Assembly (NCBI RefSeq): GCF_004122115.1
Contig: NZ_SBKP01000011.1
Coordinates: forward strand, 1 to 64,000
DNA length: 64,000 nt
Direction of reading: 5' to 3'
Source: Sphingobium fluviale
Lineage (GTDB): Bacteria; Pseudomonadota; Alphaproteobacteria; Sphingomonadales; Sphingomonadaceae
This document shows positions 45,619 to 56,912 of this stretch, in pieces; position 1 is the first letter of the stretch; every line of letters begins with the position of its first letter. The position numbers were made by a program, and so were the translations under genes. The notes below the pieces were generated by a model, which did no database searches, was not told where the DNA came from, and was given only the letters and a program-made list of their open reading frames with translations.

Positions 45619-46095
45619 TCAAATAAACTCGATCTTGTCGACGCTGTAATATTTCTCGCCGGAGGGTACGATGACCTCAATGTCCTCGCCCACCTGCTTG
45701 CCGATGAGCGCGCGCCCCAGCGGGCTGTTATATGAGATCATGCCTAGCTTGGCGTCTGCCTCGGCCTGGCCGACGATCTGATAGCGCACCGGCTTGTCGT
45801 CCTCGTCGAGCAGAGTCACGGTCGCGCCGAACACGATCTTGTCTCCGGAAAGTGTCGTCGGGTCGATCACCTGCGCGCGGGAGAGCTTGTCTTCCAGATC
45901 CGCGATTGACGCTTCGACATGCCCCTGGCGCTCTTTGGCAGCATGATATTCCGCATTTTCTGACAGATCACCGTGCGCGCGTGCTTCCTCAATCGCATCG
46001 ACGATCTGGGGCCGTTCCGCCTTCAGGGCGCGCAGCTGATCGTTCAGCTTTTCGTACCCTATCGCCAGCATTGGCATTTTTTCAACGGTTGCCAT
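45619..46095 (-). CDS. greA: Transcription elongation factor GreA
   Basis: GreA rescues backtracked RNA polymerase by stimulating transcript cleavage. The 158-residue protein has the N-terminal coiled coil ([37 protein letters not shown]) with the acidic tip, and the C-terminal FKBP-like domain ([34 protein letters not shown]). Length and motifs are normal. It lies 86 bases after the carB stop on the same strand, a frequent neighbourhood. Confidence 0.97.
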   Translation of the reverse strand: MATVEKMPMLAIGYEKLNDQLRALKAERPQIVDAIEEARAHGDLSENAEYHAAKERQGHVEASIADLEDKLSRAQVIDPTTLSGDKIVFGATVTLLDEDDKPVRYQIVGQAEADAKLGMISYNSPLGRALIGKQVGEDIEVIVPSGEKYYSVDKIEFI

Positions 46096-46181
46096 CAGAA
46101 AATCCCCAATAAAACATCGTGCCGGATACCGAAGCGCACCGACGCATAATCGTCATCCTGATCGGAATTCACTAGTCAGGG

Positions 46182-49100
46182 TTAGTGATAATAGGATTGC
46201 AACGCCCTTACTTCAAGGGGATGCGCCTTCAAAGCTTCTATTGCATCCACCACGGCGACACTTGCCGCAGCGGTGGTGAAGCTCGGTATCTTCATCCTCA
46301 GCGCGCTTGTGCGGATAGCTTGGCTGTCTTTCAGCGATTGCCAGCCCTCGGTGGTGTTGAAGATCATAGCGATTCCGCCATCGGTTATACGATCAACGAT
46401 ATGTGGACGACCCTGTGCCACCTTGTTGATCGTCTCGACCGCAATGCCCTTCTCCACCAGATAGCGCGCGGTGCCGCCGGTGGCGACGATAGCAAATCCC
46501 ATCGCGGCGGCTTTCTGGACCGCAGGCAAGATCACCGGTTTGTCGCTGTCTTTCACCGAGACGAAGATGGCTCCCTCGCGCGGCAGGACAGTGCCCGCGC
46601 CGAGCTGTGACTTCGCAAATGCGGTCGCGAAATCGCTGTCGATGCCCATGACCTCACCCGTACTTTTCATTTCCGGGCTGAGCACCGGGTCAACACCGGG
46701 GAAGCGGTTGAACGGGAACACCGCCTCTTTCACCGCGATGTGCGAAATCGCGTTGCGATCGATCTTTGGCAGATTCGCGAGCTTTTCTCCGGCCATGACC
46801 CGCGCGGCGATTTTCGCGACCGGCGCGCCGATCGCCTTGGCGACGAAGGGGACGGTGCGGCTGGCGCGCGGGTTTACCTCGATGAGGTAGACCGAGCCGT
46901 CCTTCACCGCGAACTGAATGTTCATCAAACCGCGCACCTTGAGCGCGCGGGCGAGCGCGTCGGTCTGTCGTTCAATCTCTGCGATTATTTCGGCAGAGAG
47001 GCTGTAGGGCGGCAGGGAGCAGGCGCTATCGCCCGAATGGACCCCGGCCTCCTCGATATGCTGGAGGACGCCCGCCACCACGACATCATCCCCATCGCAG
47101 ATCGCATCGACATCGACTTCTATCGCGTCGCGTAAATATTGGTCGATAAGTACCGGAGAATCCCCGGAAACTTGCACTGCCGTCGCGATATACTCCTCCA
47201 GCTGTGCCTGCCCGTCGACGATCTCCATCGCCCGCCCGCCGAGCACATAGGAGGGGCGCATCAGCACAGGATAGCCGATGCGATTGGCGACCGCGATGGC
47301 CTCCTCCCGGCTCCGCGCGATGCCGTTGGCGGGTTGCTTCAAACCCAGCTTCGTCACCAGCGCGGCAAAGCGTTCGCGGTCTTCAGCAAGGTCAATCGCG
47401 TCCGGCGTGGTGCCGAGGATCGGGATGCCCGCATCCTCCAACGCCTGCGCCAGCTTTAACGGCGTCTGCCCGCCAAACTGCACGATAACGCCCACCAAAG
47501 TGCCGTTCTGCATCTCTTTCTGCAAGATTTCGAGCACATCCTCGACCGTCAGCGGCTCGAAATAGAGCCGGTCAGACGTGTCGTAGTCGGTGCTCACCGT
47601 TTCGGGATTGCAGTTGACCATGATCGTCTCATAGCCTGCATCTTCGAGCGCGAAACAGGCGTGGCAGCAGCAATAATCGAACTCGATCCCCTGCCCGATC
47701 CGGTTCGGCCCGCCGCCGAGGATCACGACCTTCTTGCGGTCAGTCGGCGCGCTCTCGCACTCCGGCTCGCCAAACGAAGGCGCCTCGTAGGTCGAATACA
47801 TATACGGCGTTTTCGCCTCAAACTCCGCCGCGCAGGTGTCTATCCGCTTGAACACCGGGCGTACGCCGAGCTTGTGACGCAGGGCGCGGACCTCGGACTC
47901 AGTTGTTGCGCCGGTCATCGCCTTCACCGCATCGTGCAGCAGGCCGTGGCCCTTTGCCGCCTGCGGGGCGAGCAGATGCGCCGATTGCAGCGCGAGGAAC
48001 GACAGCCGCGCGTCGGAAAAGCCCATGGATTTGAGCTTGCGCATCCCTTCCGCCGTCTGCGGCAAGCCGTTTTCCAGCACTTCAGCCTCGGCCTCGACGA
48101 TCTCCTTGATCCGCTCAAGGAACCACGGGTCGAACTTGGCGACCGAGTGGATCTCCGCCACCGAAAGCCCCTCGCGCAATGCCTGCGCGGCGATGAGCAG
48201 ACGATCCGGCGTCGGCTGGCCCAAGGCCGCGATAATGTCATCCTTGGGCGCGCCGACCAGATGATCGACGATGTTGAAGCCGCTCAGCCCCGTCTCCAGC
48301 CCGCGCAGCGCCTTTTGCATAGACTCATGGATGTTGCGGCCGATCGCCATCACCTCGCCGACGGATTTCATCGCCGTGCCGAGCAGCGGCTCCGCGCCCT
48401 TGAACTTCTCGAACGCGAAGCGGGGGATCTTGGTCACGACATAATCGATCGTCGGCTCGAAGCTGGCAGGCGTCGCACCGGTGATGTCGTTCATGATCTC
48501 ATCGAGCGTGTAGCCGACGGCAAGCTTTGCCGCGACCTTGGCAATCGGGAAGCCGGTCGCCTTGGAGGCAAGCGCCGAGGACCGCGAGACGCGCGGGTTC
48601 ATCTCGATCACGATCAGGCGGCCATCCTTGGGGTTGACTGCGAACTGTACGTTCGAACCGCCGGTCTCGACGCCGATCTCCCGCAACACTGCCAATGAGG
48701 CGTTGCGCATGATCTGATATTCCTTGTCCGTCAGCGTCAGCGCAGGCGCGACGGTGATCGAGTCACCGGTGTGTACGCCCATCGGATCGACATTTTCGAT
48801 GGAGCAGATGATGATGGCGTTGTCGTTGCGGTCCCGCACGACCTCCATCTCATATTCTTTCCACCCCAACAGCGATTCCTCGATCAGCACCTCGGTGGTG
48901 GGCGAGGCATCGAGGCCGGTGCCGACGATGTGACGGAACTCGTCCTTGTTATACGCGACGCCACCGCCGGTGCCGCCCATGGTGAAGCTGGGGCGGATGA
49001 TCGCGGGCAGGCCGGTGAAATCCAGAGCCTCCATCGCCTCTTCCATGCTGTGCGCGATGCGGCTGCGCGCGCTTTCGAGGCCGATCTTGTCCATCGCATC

Positions 49101-49499
49101 ACGGAACTTGAGACGATCCTCCGCCTTGTCGATCGCCTCCGCATCCGCGCCGATCATCTGGCAGCCATATTTCTCCAGCGTGCCATCGTTGAACAGCGCT
49201 AAAGCCGTGTTGAGCGCGGTCTGGCCGCCCATGGTGGGCAGCACGGCGTCCGGCCGCTCCTTCTCAATGATCTTGGCGACGATCTCCGGCGTGATCGGCT
49301 CGATATAGGTCGCGTCCGCGAGATCGGGATCGGTCATGATCGTCGCGGGGTTGGAGTTGACGAGGACGATGCGATAGCCCTCCTCTTTCAGCGCCTTGAC
49401 CGCCTGCGTGCCCGAATAATCGAACTCGCACGCCTGACCGATAATGATCGGCCCCGCGCCAATGATGAGGATGGAGGATATGTCAGTTCTTTTGGGCAT
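46182..49499 (-). CDS. carB: Carbamoyl-phosphate synthase large subunit
   Basis: CarB makes carbamoyl phosphate from bicarbonate, ATP and ammonia channelled from CarA. The 1105-residue protein has the two ATP-grasp halves: [22 protein letters not shown] opens the first and [21 protein letters not shown] the second. [46 protein letters not shown] and the C-terminal allosteric MGS domain ([11 protein letters not shown]-like [22 protein letters not shown]) are intact. ATG 49499 follows an unrelated gene inserted between carA and carB, whose stop is 7 bases upstream. Confidence 0.97.
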   Translation of the reverse strand: MPKRTDISSILIIGAGPIIIGQACEFDYSGTQAVKALKEEGYRIVLVNSNPATIMTDPDLADATYIEPITPEIVAKIIEKERPDAVLPTMGGQTALNTALALFNDGTLEKYGCQMIGADAEAIDKAEDRLKFRDAMDKIGLESARSRIAHSMEEAMEALDFTGLPAIIRPSFTMGGTGGGVAYNKDEFRHIVGTGLDASPTTEVLIEESLLGWKEYEMEVVRDRNDNAIIICSIENVDPMGVHTGDSITVAPALTLTDKEYQIMRNASLAVLREIGVETGGSNVQFAVNPKDGRLIVIEMNPRVSRSSALASKATGFPIAKVAAKLAVGYTLDEIMNDITGATPASFEPTIDYVVTKIPRFAFEKFKGAEPLLGTAMKSVGEVMAIGRNIHESMQKALRGLETGLSGFNIVDHLVGAPKDDIIAALGQPTPDRLLIAAQALREGLSVAEIHSVAKFDPWFLERIKEIVEAEAEVLENGLPQTAEGMRKLKSMGFSDARLSFLALQSAHLLAPQAAKGHGLLHDAVKAMTGATTESEVRALRHKLGVRPVFKRIDTCAAEFEAKTPYMYSTYEAPSFGEPECESAPTDRKKVVILGGGPNRIGQGIEFDYCCCHACFALEDAGYETIMVNCNPETVSTDYDTSDRLYFEPLTVEDVLEILQKEMQNGTLVGVIVQFGGQTPLKLAQALEDAGIPILGTTPDAIDLAEDRERFAALVTKLGLKQPANGIARSREEAIAVANRIGYPVLMRPSYVLGGRAMEIVDGQAQLEEYIATAVQVSGDSPVLIDQYLRDAIEVDVDAICDGDDVVVAGVLQHIEEAGVHSGDSACSLPPYSLSAEIIAEIERQTDALARALKVRGLMNIQFAVKDGSVYLIEVNPRASRTVPFVAKAIGAPVAKIAARVMAGEKLANLPKIDRNAISHIAVKEAVFPFNRFPGVDPVLSPEMKSTGEVMGIDSDFATAFAKSQLGAGTVLPREGAIFVSVKDSDKPVILPAVQKAAAMGFAIVATGGTARYLVEKGIAVETINKVAQGRPHIVDRITDGGIAMIFNTTEGWQSLKDSQAIRTSALRMKIPSFTTAAASVAVVDAIEALKAHPLEVRALQSYYH

Positions 49500-49506
49500 T
49501 ATTGGC

Positions 49507-50133
49507 CTATTTATAAAGTGTCATAAGAGAAACAAAAAATGAGCCTATTCCGGTAATAGCACTAACAACTTGCACTATCTTCCAAATCAATTCTGCAGGC
49601 GGCTCAGGTGCGTCAGCCAGCGCATGTAACGCTAATATATAGGCGCGGGCTTGAGCTTTTTCTTGGTTTGTAGCACCCGACTGCATGACCGCATCTTCAA
49701 CTATAATTAGCGCCGTCTTGAGCCTCCCTGCTGACTCTTCGGTAAGCACTCCAACTTTCGTTACTCCCGTCCACATCGAGCTATCAAATGAAGAGCCATT
49801 GTTGCTGGTTGGCGCTGTATCAATTACTAAATCATCTGAGAAACCTGCACTCTCGTAAACATAATGATCTGTGACGCGAAAAAAATTTTCTCTGACCGGT
49901 AGTCCTGAGCGAGCTTCTAAAAGGTCATCGCTGATTGCTTGCTCTAGTGCTTCCACAATATCCTCAAAGAGCACAATAGGGATATATCCGTATTTATTTC
50001 CCTTAAACTGCCATCTGGCCAACGACGCTGCCATTTCGTTGAAGCCAACCCATTCGGGATTACCATTCTCATCAGTGCTATTGGACAAAAATTGAAGAAT
50101 GGCCTCAGCAAGGCCTTCAATCCTATCTCTCAC
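49507..50133 (-). CDS. AT-rich orphan gene inserted between carA and carB
   Basis: A 208-residue protein that I do not recognise. The N-terminal half is mixed helical ([57 protein letters not shown]) and could be a winged-helix-like domain. The C-terminal part has [26 protein letters not shown] followed by a hydrophobic helix ([23 protein letters not shown]) at the very end. GC is about 46% by hand count (49621-49920). The start is GTG 50133, overlapping the carA stop as GTGA, and the stop is 7 bases before carB. It is thus built into the carAB transcript. Helix-plus-sensor architectures of this kind occur in defence or toxin proteins; that is speculation here. Confidence 0.75.
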   Translation of the reverse strand: MRDRIEGLAEAILQFLSNSTDENGNPEWVGFNEMAASLARWQFKGNKYGYIPIVLFEDIVEALEQAISDDLLEARSGLPVRENFFRVTDHYVYESAGFSDDLVIDTAPTSNNGSSFDSSMWTGVTKVGVLTEESAGRLKTALIIVEDAVMQSGATNQEKAQARAYILALHALADAPEPPAELIWKIVQVVSAITGIGSFFVSLMTLYK

Positions 50134-51287
50134 CTCAATCCCCCCACAAACTTCTCGAACAGGTAGAAGCTGTCCTGCGGGCCGGGGGAGGCTTCGGGGT
50201 GGTATTGTACGCCGAAGGCTTGTCTGTCGGTGAAGGCGATGCCGCAGTTGGAGCCATCGAACAGGCTCACATGCGTTTCGACCACATTGTCGGGCAGAGT
50301 CTTGGCGTCCACCGCGAAGCCGTGGTTCATGCTGGTGATCTCCACCACGCCTTTTTCCAGATGCTTGACCGGGTGGTTCGCGCCGCGATGGCCTTGGTGC
50401 ATCTTGATCGTCTTGGCGCCGCCCGCCAGCGCCAGCATCTGGTGGCCCAGGCAGATGCCGAAGATCGTCATGTTGGCGTCCAAGAGCTTGCGGATTACCG
50501 GGACGGCATATTCGCCCGTCGCCGCCGGATCGCCGGGGCCGTTGGAGAGGAACACGCCCGCAGGATTGAGCGCCATGATGTCTTCGTAGCTCGCCGTGGC
50601 GGGCAGCACGGTGACGCGCGCGCCGGCCTTTACCAGCGAGCGGAAGATATTGTCCTTCGCGCCATAGTCTATCGCGACGACGTGGGGCTTCTCGCTCCCC
50701 TCGCCCTGAGCATAGCCCTGCCCCAACGACCACACGCCGCCAGCCCATTCGCGTTGCGCGCCCGTCACGCTGATCGCGAGGTCCATACCCACCAGCCCCG
50801 GCCAGCTCTTTGCCTTCTCATGCAGCGCGGCGAGATCGAACTTGCCCGCCGGATCATGCGCGATCACGGCGTTGGGCGCGCCCTGCATCCTGATGCGCCG
50901 GGTGAGCGCGCGCGTATCCACGCCCGAAATGCCGATGCGCCCGGTCTGCGCCATCCATGCGTCGAACCCCTGCACATTGCGGAAGTTCGACGGCTCGGTC
51001 ACATCCTCGCGCACGATGCAGCCCAGTGCGTGCGGCGCCTCGCGCTCCACATCCTCCGGGTTGGTGCCGACATTGCCGATGTGCGGGAAGGTGAAGGTGA
51101 TGATCTGCCCGGCATAGCTCGGGTCGGTCATGATCTCCTGATAGCCGGTGATCGCGGTGTTGAAGCATACCTCGCCCACCGCATCGCCCACCGCGCCAAA
51201 GCCCCGGCCAAAGACGCATGTGCCATCCGCCAATACCAATACCCCGGTCGCTCCTTTAGGCGTGATAGGGTATTTGGCGGTTGCCAT
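50130..51287 (-). CDS. carA: Carbamoyl-phosphate synthase small subunit
   Basis: The 385-residue glutaminase subunit supplies ammonia to CarB for arginine and pyrimidine synthesis. The N-terminal domain has GEVCFNTAITGYQEIMTDPSYAGQIITFTFPHIGN. The class I amidotransferase domain has the nucleophile in FGICLGHQMLALAGGAKT and the His/Glu pair in QYHPEASPGP. Start ATG 51287. Its stop overlaps the GTG of an unrelated gene, so carB follows only after that gene. It is divergent from yqeY, with about 190 bases of likely promoter between. Confidence 0.97.
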   Translation of the reverse strand: MATAKYPITPKGATGVLVLADGTCVFGRGFGAVGDAVGEVCFNTAITGYQEIMTDPSYAGQIITFTFPHIGNVGTNPEDVEREAPHALGCIVREDVTEPSNFRNVQGFDAWMAQTGRIGISGVDTRALTRRIRMQGAPNAVIAHDPAGKFDLAALHEKAKSWPGLVGMDLAISVTGAQREWAGGVWSLGQGYAQGEGSEKPHVVAIDYGAKDNIFRSLVKAGARVTVLPATASYEDIMALNPAGVFLSNGPGDPAATGEYAVPVIRKLLDANMTIFGICLGHQMLALAGGAKTIKMHQGHRGANHPVKHLEKGVVEITSMNHGFAVDAKTLPDNVVETHVSLFDGSNCGIAFTDRQAFGVQYHPEASPGPQDSFYLFEKFVGGLR

Positions 51288-51479
51288 GATCGTTCGTTCC
51301 TTGCTTTTGCTCTGTGGGCTTTTGCTTTGTATTGGGCCGCGCTTCTATCGCAAGAAACGCAGGCTAAACGGCCGGTTCCCTATGCCTTTGCTGCGGCGCG
51401 GTCAATGACTGTTAAAAAATGATTTCACCGTTATATGTGGTCCTTTATTTCCTAGCATCAATGAAGGATTCGCACCGTC

Positions 51480-51932
51480 ATGATCCGTGACGATATCAAG
51501 GCCGCGCAAATCGAGGCGATGAAGGGCGGGGATAAGGAACGCCTTGCCGCCGTGCGCCTCATCCTCGCCAAACTGAAGGACCGGGACATAGAGCTGCGGA
51601 CCGCATCCCAGGTGCCGGAGGATGACGCTGTCGTCGTCGATGTCTTGCAAAAAATGGTCAAGCAGCGGCGCGAATCGATCACTATGTATGAGCAGGGCGG
51701 CCGCGCCGAGCTGGCGGCGAAGGAGCAGGCCGAGCTTGATGTGATCGAGAGCTTTCTTCCCCGCCAGATGAGCGAAGACGAGACCAAGGCGGCGATCGAG
51801 GCGATCAAGGCCGAGGTCGGCGCGGCATCGGTCAAGGATATGGGCCGCGTGATGGCGCTGCTGAAGGAACGCCACGGCACCGTGATCGACATGAGCAAGG
51901 CGAGCGGCCTTGTGAAGGCGGCGCTCGCCTAA
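51480..51932 (+). CDS. GatB/YqeY domain protein
   Basis: A 150-residue YqeY family protein. MIRDDIKAAQIEAMKGGDKERLAAVRLILAKLKDRDIE and VIESFLPRQMSEDETKAAIEAIKAEVGAASVKDMGRVMALLKERHG are characteristic of the GatB/YqeY helical tail. It resembles the tRNA-binding C-terminal domain of GatB, but its own function is not settled. It commonly precedes dnaG and rpoD in alphaproteobacteria; here a convergent membrane gene separates it from dnaG. Confidence 0.94.
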   Translation: MIRDDIKAAQIEAMKGGDKERLAAVRLILAKLKDRDIELRTASQVPEDDAVVVDVLQKMVKQRRESITMYEQGGRAELAAKEQAELDVIESFLPRQMSEDETKAAIEAIKAEVGAASVKDMGRVMALLKERHGTVIDMSKASGLVKAALA

Positions 51933-51941
51933 GCCTGTTGG

Positions 51942-52721
51942 TCAGAAGCCGGGCGGCAAGAAAGGCTCCATCGGCCGCTGCGCGCCGGGGGTGCCCGCGA
52001 CGACAGCCTGCGTGACGGCCCCGCCCCAGTCGCTGAAGGCCAGCACATCGGCAACAAGCTGAGTGAGGAGGATGGCGCCTATGCCCCACGCCCACGCGGG
52101 GTGAACGCGGCCTGTGCGGCGCCTGTCCGCAATCATGCCCGCTATAGGAAACACCAGAACGAGCATCTCCGAGATCAGGAAGGCATAGGGGATCATATAC
52201 GGCATCGGCAGCAGACGCCCAAAGCCGGGGCCGACGAGAATCGCCATGCCGGTGAGCATCAGGCGGGGGTGCCAGCCGGTACTGCGCGGCATGCGCAATG
52301 CTGTGATCGCCAATATGCCAAACAGCCACAGCATCATGATATTGGCGAACAGGAACTCGCGCTGATCGAAGAAGAAGGGAGAGCCGGTTCGCCGCAGCGA
52401 GGTGAGAGAGAGCACGGTGCCGAGTACAACCATCACCGGGACGAACGCATAGGCGAACTTGCCCAACTTGCGGTGCAGGCCGATATTGCCCCGCGCTATC
52501 GAAAAGCTCTGCGCGAGGTACAACGCGACCCACCCGAAAAAGACAAAGGCATGAAAATGAAAGACCGGCGGGACCGCGAAGGTCGATCGGCCCATAGCCA
52601 GATTAACGGAAAATCCTGCAACGATCAGCAGCGCCATGATGACCGCGCAAATCGTAAAGAATGAAGACTCGGTGCTGCGGGCGCTGTTGCCCGTGGATGT
52701 GGCGTTGTTAGCAGTTGCCAT
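51942..52721 (-). CDS. Polytopic membrane protein of unknown function
   Basis: A 259-residue protein with about seven predicted membrane helices (FFTICAVIMALLIVAGFSVNLAM, FHFHAFVFFGWVALYLAQSF, FAYAFVPVMVVLGTVLSL and others). Several His residues lie near the membrane surfaces (FHFHAF, GLHRKLG, GWHPRL), so a heme or metal is possible but unproven. I do not recognise the family. The ATG 52721 is preceded by nine G residues on the coding strand, which act as its ribosome site. It is convergent with yqeY and divergent from dnaG. Confidence 0.7.
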   Translation of the reverse strand: MATANNATSTGNSARSTESSFFTICAVIMALLIVAGFSVNLAMGRSTFAVPPVFHFHAFVFFGWVALYLAQSFSIARGNIGLHRKLGKFAYAFVPVMVVLGTVLSLTSLRRTGSPFFFDQREFLFANIMMLWLFGILAITALRMPRSTGWHPRLMLTGMAILVGPGFGRLLPMPYMIPYAFLISEMLVLVFPIAGMIADRRRTGRVHPAWAWGIGAILLTQLVADVLAFSDWGGAVTQAVVAGTPGAQRPMEPFLPPGF

Positions 52722-52726
52722 GGTTG

Positions 52727-52735
52727 CCCCCCCCC
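52727..52735 (-). promoter_or_regulatory. Nine-G tract as ribosome binding site
   Basis: On the reverse strand nine consecutive G residues end five bases before the start codon of the membrane protein gene. Homopolymer runs of this length slip during replication, so the Shine-Dalgarno strength or spacing may vary between cells. Confidence 0.5.
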
Positions 52736-52809
52736 ATCAGTTTTGGTTGTTATACCGTTATTGAAGATTGAAACCAACCCGGTTCGGGGTTACACCAGTA
52801 TAATAGGTC

Positions 52810-54681
52810 ATGTCCTTATCGCCCCAGTTCCTTGACGAGTTGCGCGCGCGAACAACGCTCTCTACCCTCATCGGCAAGAGCGTGAAGGTGACGAAGGCTG
52901 GCCGCGAATATAAGGCCTGCTGCCCCTTCCATAACGAGAAGACACCCAGCTTCACGATCAACGACGAGAAGGGCTTTTACCACTGCTTTGGCTGTGGCGC
53001 GCATGGCGATGCGATCCGCTGGATGACCGATAATCGCGGGCTGCCGTTCATGGACGCCGTGAAGGAGCTGGCGGATGCGGCGGGCATGCAGGTTCCCACG
53101 CCCGATCCACGCGCCGCGCGCCAAGCAGAGGCCGCGAAAGGCTTGCACGAGGCGTGTCAGGCTGCGCAGGACTGGTTCGAGGGCCAGTTGGGCGGGATAG
53201 AAGGCGCAGAGGCGCGGGCTTACCTTGAGAAGCGTGGCATAACCGACGCCACGCGCCGCGCCTTCGGCTTTGGCTATGCGCCGGATTCGCGCGGCAAGCT
53301 CAAGGCCGCGCTGAAGGAATTTCCAGAACCGCTGCTGATCGAGGCTGGGCTGCTGATCCAGCCCGACGACAAGGGCCGCGAGCCGTATGACCGCTTTCGT
53401 GGCCGGTTGATGATCCCGATCCGCGATGGGCGCGGGCGGGTGATCGCGTTCGGTGGACGTATTATCGGAGCGGGCGAGCCGAAATATCTGAACTCCCCGG
53501 ATACCCCGCTCTTCGACAAGGGGCGCACGCTCTATAATCTAGACAAGGCGTTGCCTGCTGCGCGCTCTGCGGGGCGGATCATTGTCGTTGAAGGCTATAT
53601 GGATGTGGTTGCGCTGGCGCAGGCGGGCATCCATGAGTGCGTTGCGCCGCTGGGCACAGCGCTCACCGAACATCAGATAGAGCGGCTGTGGAAGCTGGCC
53701 GATGTGCCGATCCTCTGCTTCGACGGTGACAGTGCCGGGCAGAAGGCGGCGGACCGCGCGGCCTTGCGCGCCCTGCCCCTGCTCCAGCCGGGCCGGTCTT
53801 TAAGCTTCGTGACGCTTCCGCAAGGCATGGACCCTGATGATCTGGTGAAGGCAAGAGGTGCGGCCGGGTTTGAGAGCTGTGTCGCCTCCCCCACTCCTCT
53901 GGTCGAGCGGCTGTGGCTGCATGAACAGAGCGCAACGCCCGCCACTACACCCGAAGCCCGCGCGGGACTACAACAACGGCTCAATGAACACGCAAGCACC
54001 ATCGCGCATGATCTCGTCCGCCGCGAATATGAGCGCGCGCTCAAGGACCGCTTTTGGGCGGAGTTCGGCTGGAAACGCCAAGAACGCGCGGCCGTTCGCG
54101 GCTTCATCAATCGTTCGCGCGATGAAATCCGCGGAGGCAACGGCACCCCCGGCGATCTCGGCAATATGGCGGTTCGGATCGACCAGATGGTCAAACGGGC
54201 TATTCTGCTCGGTCTCTCGCGCTATCCCGGCGTGCTCTATACCCACCGCGAGCAACTGAGCGCTCTCGCTATGCCCAGCCCTGTGCTGGCCGAGTGGTCT
54301 TCGCTGCTCATTCGCGCATCATTTGAGCGCGCGGCCCTTGAAGAAAGCCTGATAGACGCCATATTGGCCGATGCCTCGCTTGCTGAACCCGAACGTCGGA
54401 GCATTGCTCATGACATGGCTTTTTCCTTCTACAGAGCCGATGGCGACAAGGAAGTGGCGGAAAAGGATTTGGGAGAAGTTATAAATCTGCTGGTGTTTGA
54501 GCAGGAATATCCGCCAAAGCTTGAACGATTGACAACAGAGCTTTATGCGCATCGCGACGATGACACCAGATATGAGGCCTTGTGGCAGGACCATCTCAGC
54601 CTGATCGCCAGCAAGCGACAGAATGACGAGCGCCTCAAGGAACTCAAGGCGAATATAGAAGAACAGCTCATGGCCGCCTGA
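52810..54681 (+). CDS. dnaG: DNA primase
   Basis: DnaG synthesises RNA primers at the replication fork. The 623-residue protein has the CHC2 zinc domain ([32 protein letters not shown]). The Toprim catalytic core has [41 protein letters not shown] and [17 protein letters not shown], with the metal-binding acids intact. The C-terminal DnaB-binding helices include [13 protein letters not shown]-like segments. ATG 52810 lies just after AGG. It is followed by rpoD after 28 bases, the remnant of the macromolecular synthesis operon. Confidence 0.97.
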   Translation: MSLSPQFLDELRARTTLSTLIGKSVKVTKAGREYKACCPFHNEKTPSFTINDEKGFYHCFGCGAHGDAIRWMTDNRGLPFMDAVKELADAAGMQVPTPDPRAARQAEAAKGLHEACQAAQDWFEGQLGGIEGAEARAYLEKRGITDATRRAFGFGYAPDSRGKLKAALKEFPEPLLIEAGLLIQPDDKGREPYDRFRGRLMIPIRDGRGRVIAFGGRIIGAGEPKYLNSPDTPLFDKGRTLYNLDKALPAARSAGRIIVVEGYMDVVALAQAGIHECVAPLGTALTEHQIERLWKLADVPILCFDGDSAGQKAADRAALRALPLLQPGRSLSFVTLPQGMDPDDLVKARGAAGFESCVASPTPLVERLWLHEQSATPATTPEARAGLQQRLNEHASTIAHDLVRREYERALKDRFWAEFGWKRQERAAVRGFINRSRDEIRGGNGTPGDLGNMAVRIDQMVKRAILLGLSRYPGVLYTHREQLSALAMPSPVLAEWSSLLIRASFERAALEESLIDAILADASLAEPERRSIAHDMAFSFYRADGDKEVAEKDLGEVINLLVFEQEYPPKLERLTTELYAHRDDDTRYEALWQDHLSLIASKRQNDERLKELKANIEEQLMAA

Positions 54682-54709
54682 ACGGCCATCAGAAACACAA
54701 GGCGAATAC

Positions 54710-56758
54710 ATGGCGAGCAAGGCGAACAAAGGTCAGGGCGATGAACTGGAAAGCGGTGATGCGCCGCTGCTTGATCTTAACGAGGCTTCGGTCAAGAAGA
54801 TGATCGCCAAGGCCGTGAAGCGCGGCTACATCACGGTAGACGAGCTGAACGCTGCGCTGCCGGAGGATCAGATGTCCTCTGAACAGATTGAGGATGTGAT
54901 GTCGGCCTTGAACGACATGGGCGTCAATGTCGTCGAGAACGAAGAAGTCGGCGAAGAAGGCGACGATGCTCGCGATGAAGAAGTCGAGGCTATCGACTCT
55001 TCCGGCGATGAGGCCACCGAAGACAACGAACTGCTCGTTACCGAGAAGAAGAAAGAAACTGTCGACCGCACGGATGATCCGGTGCGCATGTATCTGCGCG
55101 AGATGGGCGCGGTCGAGCTGCTATCGCGCGAGGGCGAGATCGCGATTGCCAAGCGCATCGAGGCCGGGCGCGATACGATGATCCTCGGCCTGTGCGAAAG
55201 CCCGACGACCTTCCACGCGATCATCGAATGGTCCAACGCGCTCAATAATGGCGAGATGCAGCTGCGCGAGATCCTCGATCTGGAGGCGATGCTCTCCAAA
55301 GACCCCGCGCCCGAAAGCCTTTCTGACGACGATGAGGGCGACGACGACGGGGAAATCTCTGAAAAGACCGCCGGCCCCAGCTTCAAGGACGAGGACGAGG
55401 TAGAGGAAGAGCCTGAAGCCTCTGACGAGGACGAGGATTCGCTGGTGGAGCGCCGCGCGCCGCGCGTTGAGGAAGAAGACGAGGACGACAACACCCTCTC
55501 GCTCGCGCAGATGGAAGAAACGCTGAAGCCGATGGCGCTGGAGAAGTTCGCCGCCATTGCCGAGATTTTCCACCAGTTCGCCGCTGCGCAGGCCGCCCGG
55601 CTGGAGGCGATGGCTTCGGGTGAGGCCATCAGCCAGAAAGACGAGGATAGCTACCAGCAGCTGCGTGAAGACCTCACTGCCGAAGTCGAAAGCGTGCAGT
55701 TCCACCAGCAGAAGATCGAATATCTCGTCGATCAGCTCTACAGCTATAACCGCCGCCTCACCACGCTGGGCGGGCAGATGCTGCGCCTGGCCGAGCGTCA
55801 TAAGGTGCCGCGCAAGGACTTCCTCGATAACTATATCAACCACGAGCTTGACGAAGGCTGGATGGAGAAGATCGCAGGGATCGACAAGAAGTGGGCCGCC
55901 TTCGCTGCCAACGAGGCGCATGCGGTGGACCGCATCCGCAACGAGGTCGCCGAAATCGCGCAGGCCACCGGCATGGCGCTCAGCGAGTTTCGCCGCATCG
56001 TCAACATGGTACAAAAAGGCGAACGCGAGGCGCGCATCGCCAAGAAGGAAATGGTGGAGGCAAACCTGCGCCTCGTCATCTCCATCGCCAAGAAATATAC
56101 CAACCGAGGGCTGCAGTTCCTCGACCTGATTCAGGAAGGCAATATCGGCCTGATGAAGGCTGTGGACAAGTTCGAGTATCGCCGCGGCTACAAGTTCAGC
56201 ACCTATGCGACCTGGTGGATCAGGCAGGCGATCACGCGCTCGATTGCGGATCAGGCGCGCACGATCCGAATCCCCGTGCATATGATCGAAACGATCAACA
56301 AGCTGGTGCACACATCTCGCCAGTTCCTGCACGAGCAGGGCCGCGAGCCTACGCCGGAGGAAATGGCCGAGCGCCTTTCGATGCCGCTCGAAAAAGTGCG
56401 CAAGGTGATGAAGATCGCCAAAGAGCCGATCTCCCTCGAAACGCCGATCGGCGACGAGGAAGACAGCCATCTCGGCGATTTCATCGAGGACAAGAACGCG
56501 ATCATTCCGGTGGACGCCGCGATTCAGGCGAATCTCAAGGAAACCGTCACCCGCGTTCTCGCCAGCCTGACCCCGCGCGAGGAACGCGTGCTGCGCATGC
56601 GCTTCGGCATCGGCATGAACACCGATCACACGCTGGAGGAAGTGGGCCAGCAGTTCAGCGTGACTCGCGAGCGCATCCGCCAGATCGAGGCGAAGGCGCT
56701 GAGGAAGCTGAAACACCCCTCGCGCAGCCGCAAGATGCGATCCTTTCTCGATCAGTAA
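54710..56758 (+). CDS. rpoD: RNA polymerase primary sigma factor
   Basis: This 682-residue housekeeping sigma-70 has region 1.1 at the N terminus ([28 protein letters not shown]). The usual acidic linker is heavily Asp/Glu-rich (around residues 200-265). Region 2 reads [56 protein letters not shown], and region 4 has the helix-turn-helix [28 protein letters not shown]. All DNA-contact and core-binding regions are intact. AAGGCGAATAC precedes ATG 54710. It is cotranscribed with dnaG. Confidence 0.98.
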   Translation: MASKANKGQGDELESGDAPLLDLNEASVKKMIAKAVKRGYITVDELNAALPEDQMSSEQIEDVMSALNDMGVNVVENEEVGEEGDDARDEEVEAIDSSGDEATEDNELLVTEKKKETVDRTDDPVRMYLREMGAVELLSREGEIAIAKRIEAGRDTMILGLCESPTTFHAIIEWSNALNNGEMQLREILDLEAMLSKDPAPESLSDDDEGDDDGEISEKTAGPSFKDEDEVEEEPEASDEDEDSLVERRAPRVEEEDEDDNTLSLAQMEETLKPMALEKFAAIAEIFHQFAAAQAARLEAMASGEAISQKDEDSYQQLREDLTAEVESVQFHQQKIEYLVDQLYSYNRRLTTLGGQMLRLAERHKVPRKDFLDNYINHELDEGWMEKIAGIDKKWAAFAANEAHAVDRIRNEVAEIAQATGMALSEFRRIVNMVQKGEREARIAKKEMVEANLRLVISIAKKYTNRGLQFLDLIQEGNIGLMKAVDKFEYRRGYKFSTYATWWIRQAITRSIADQARTIRIPVHMIETINKLVHTSRQFLHEQGREPTPEEMAERLSMPLEKVRKVMKIAKEPISLETPIGDEEDSHLGDFIEDKNAIIPVDAAIQANLKETVTRVLASLTPREERVLRMRFGIGMNTDHTLEEVGQQFSVTRERIRQIEAKALRKLKHPSRSRKMRSFLDQ

Positions 56759-56912
56759 CCATAGAATATTGGTTAACGCCTCAAAGCGGGACAAAAGAGA
56801 CAGGATTTCTGCGGCCAATTGAAAATCCGCATAAACCCGTCGTTTACTGCGCTGCCATATAATCGATCCTCGAACCCCAGGGCCAAAAACAGGGGAATGA
56901 ACGAGGTAGAAC

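Noticed and set aside
50134-50748. Upstream extension of the carA/carB spacer gene
   Set aside because: The extension is an out-of-frame reading of carA; the GTG at 50133 with the GTGA overlap is the natural start.
52799-52804. TATAAT as a dnaG -10 box
   Set aside because: It is only five bases from the ATG and no suitable -35 lies upstream, so I do not call a promoter.
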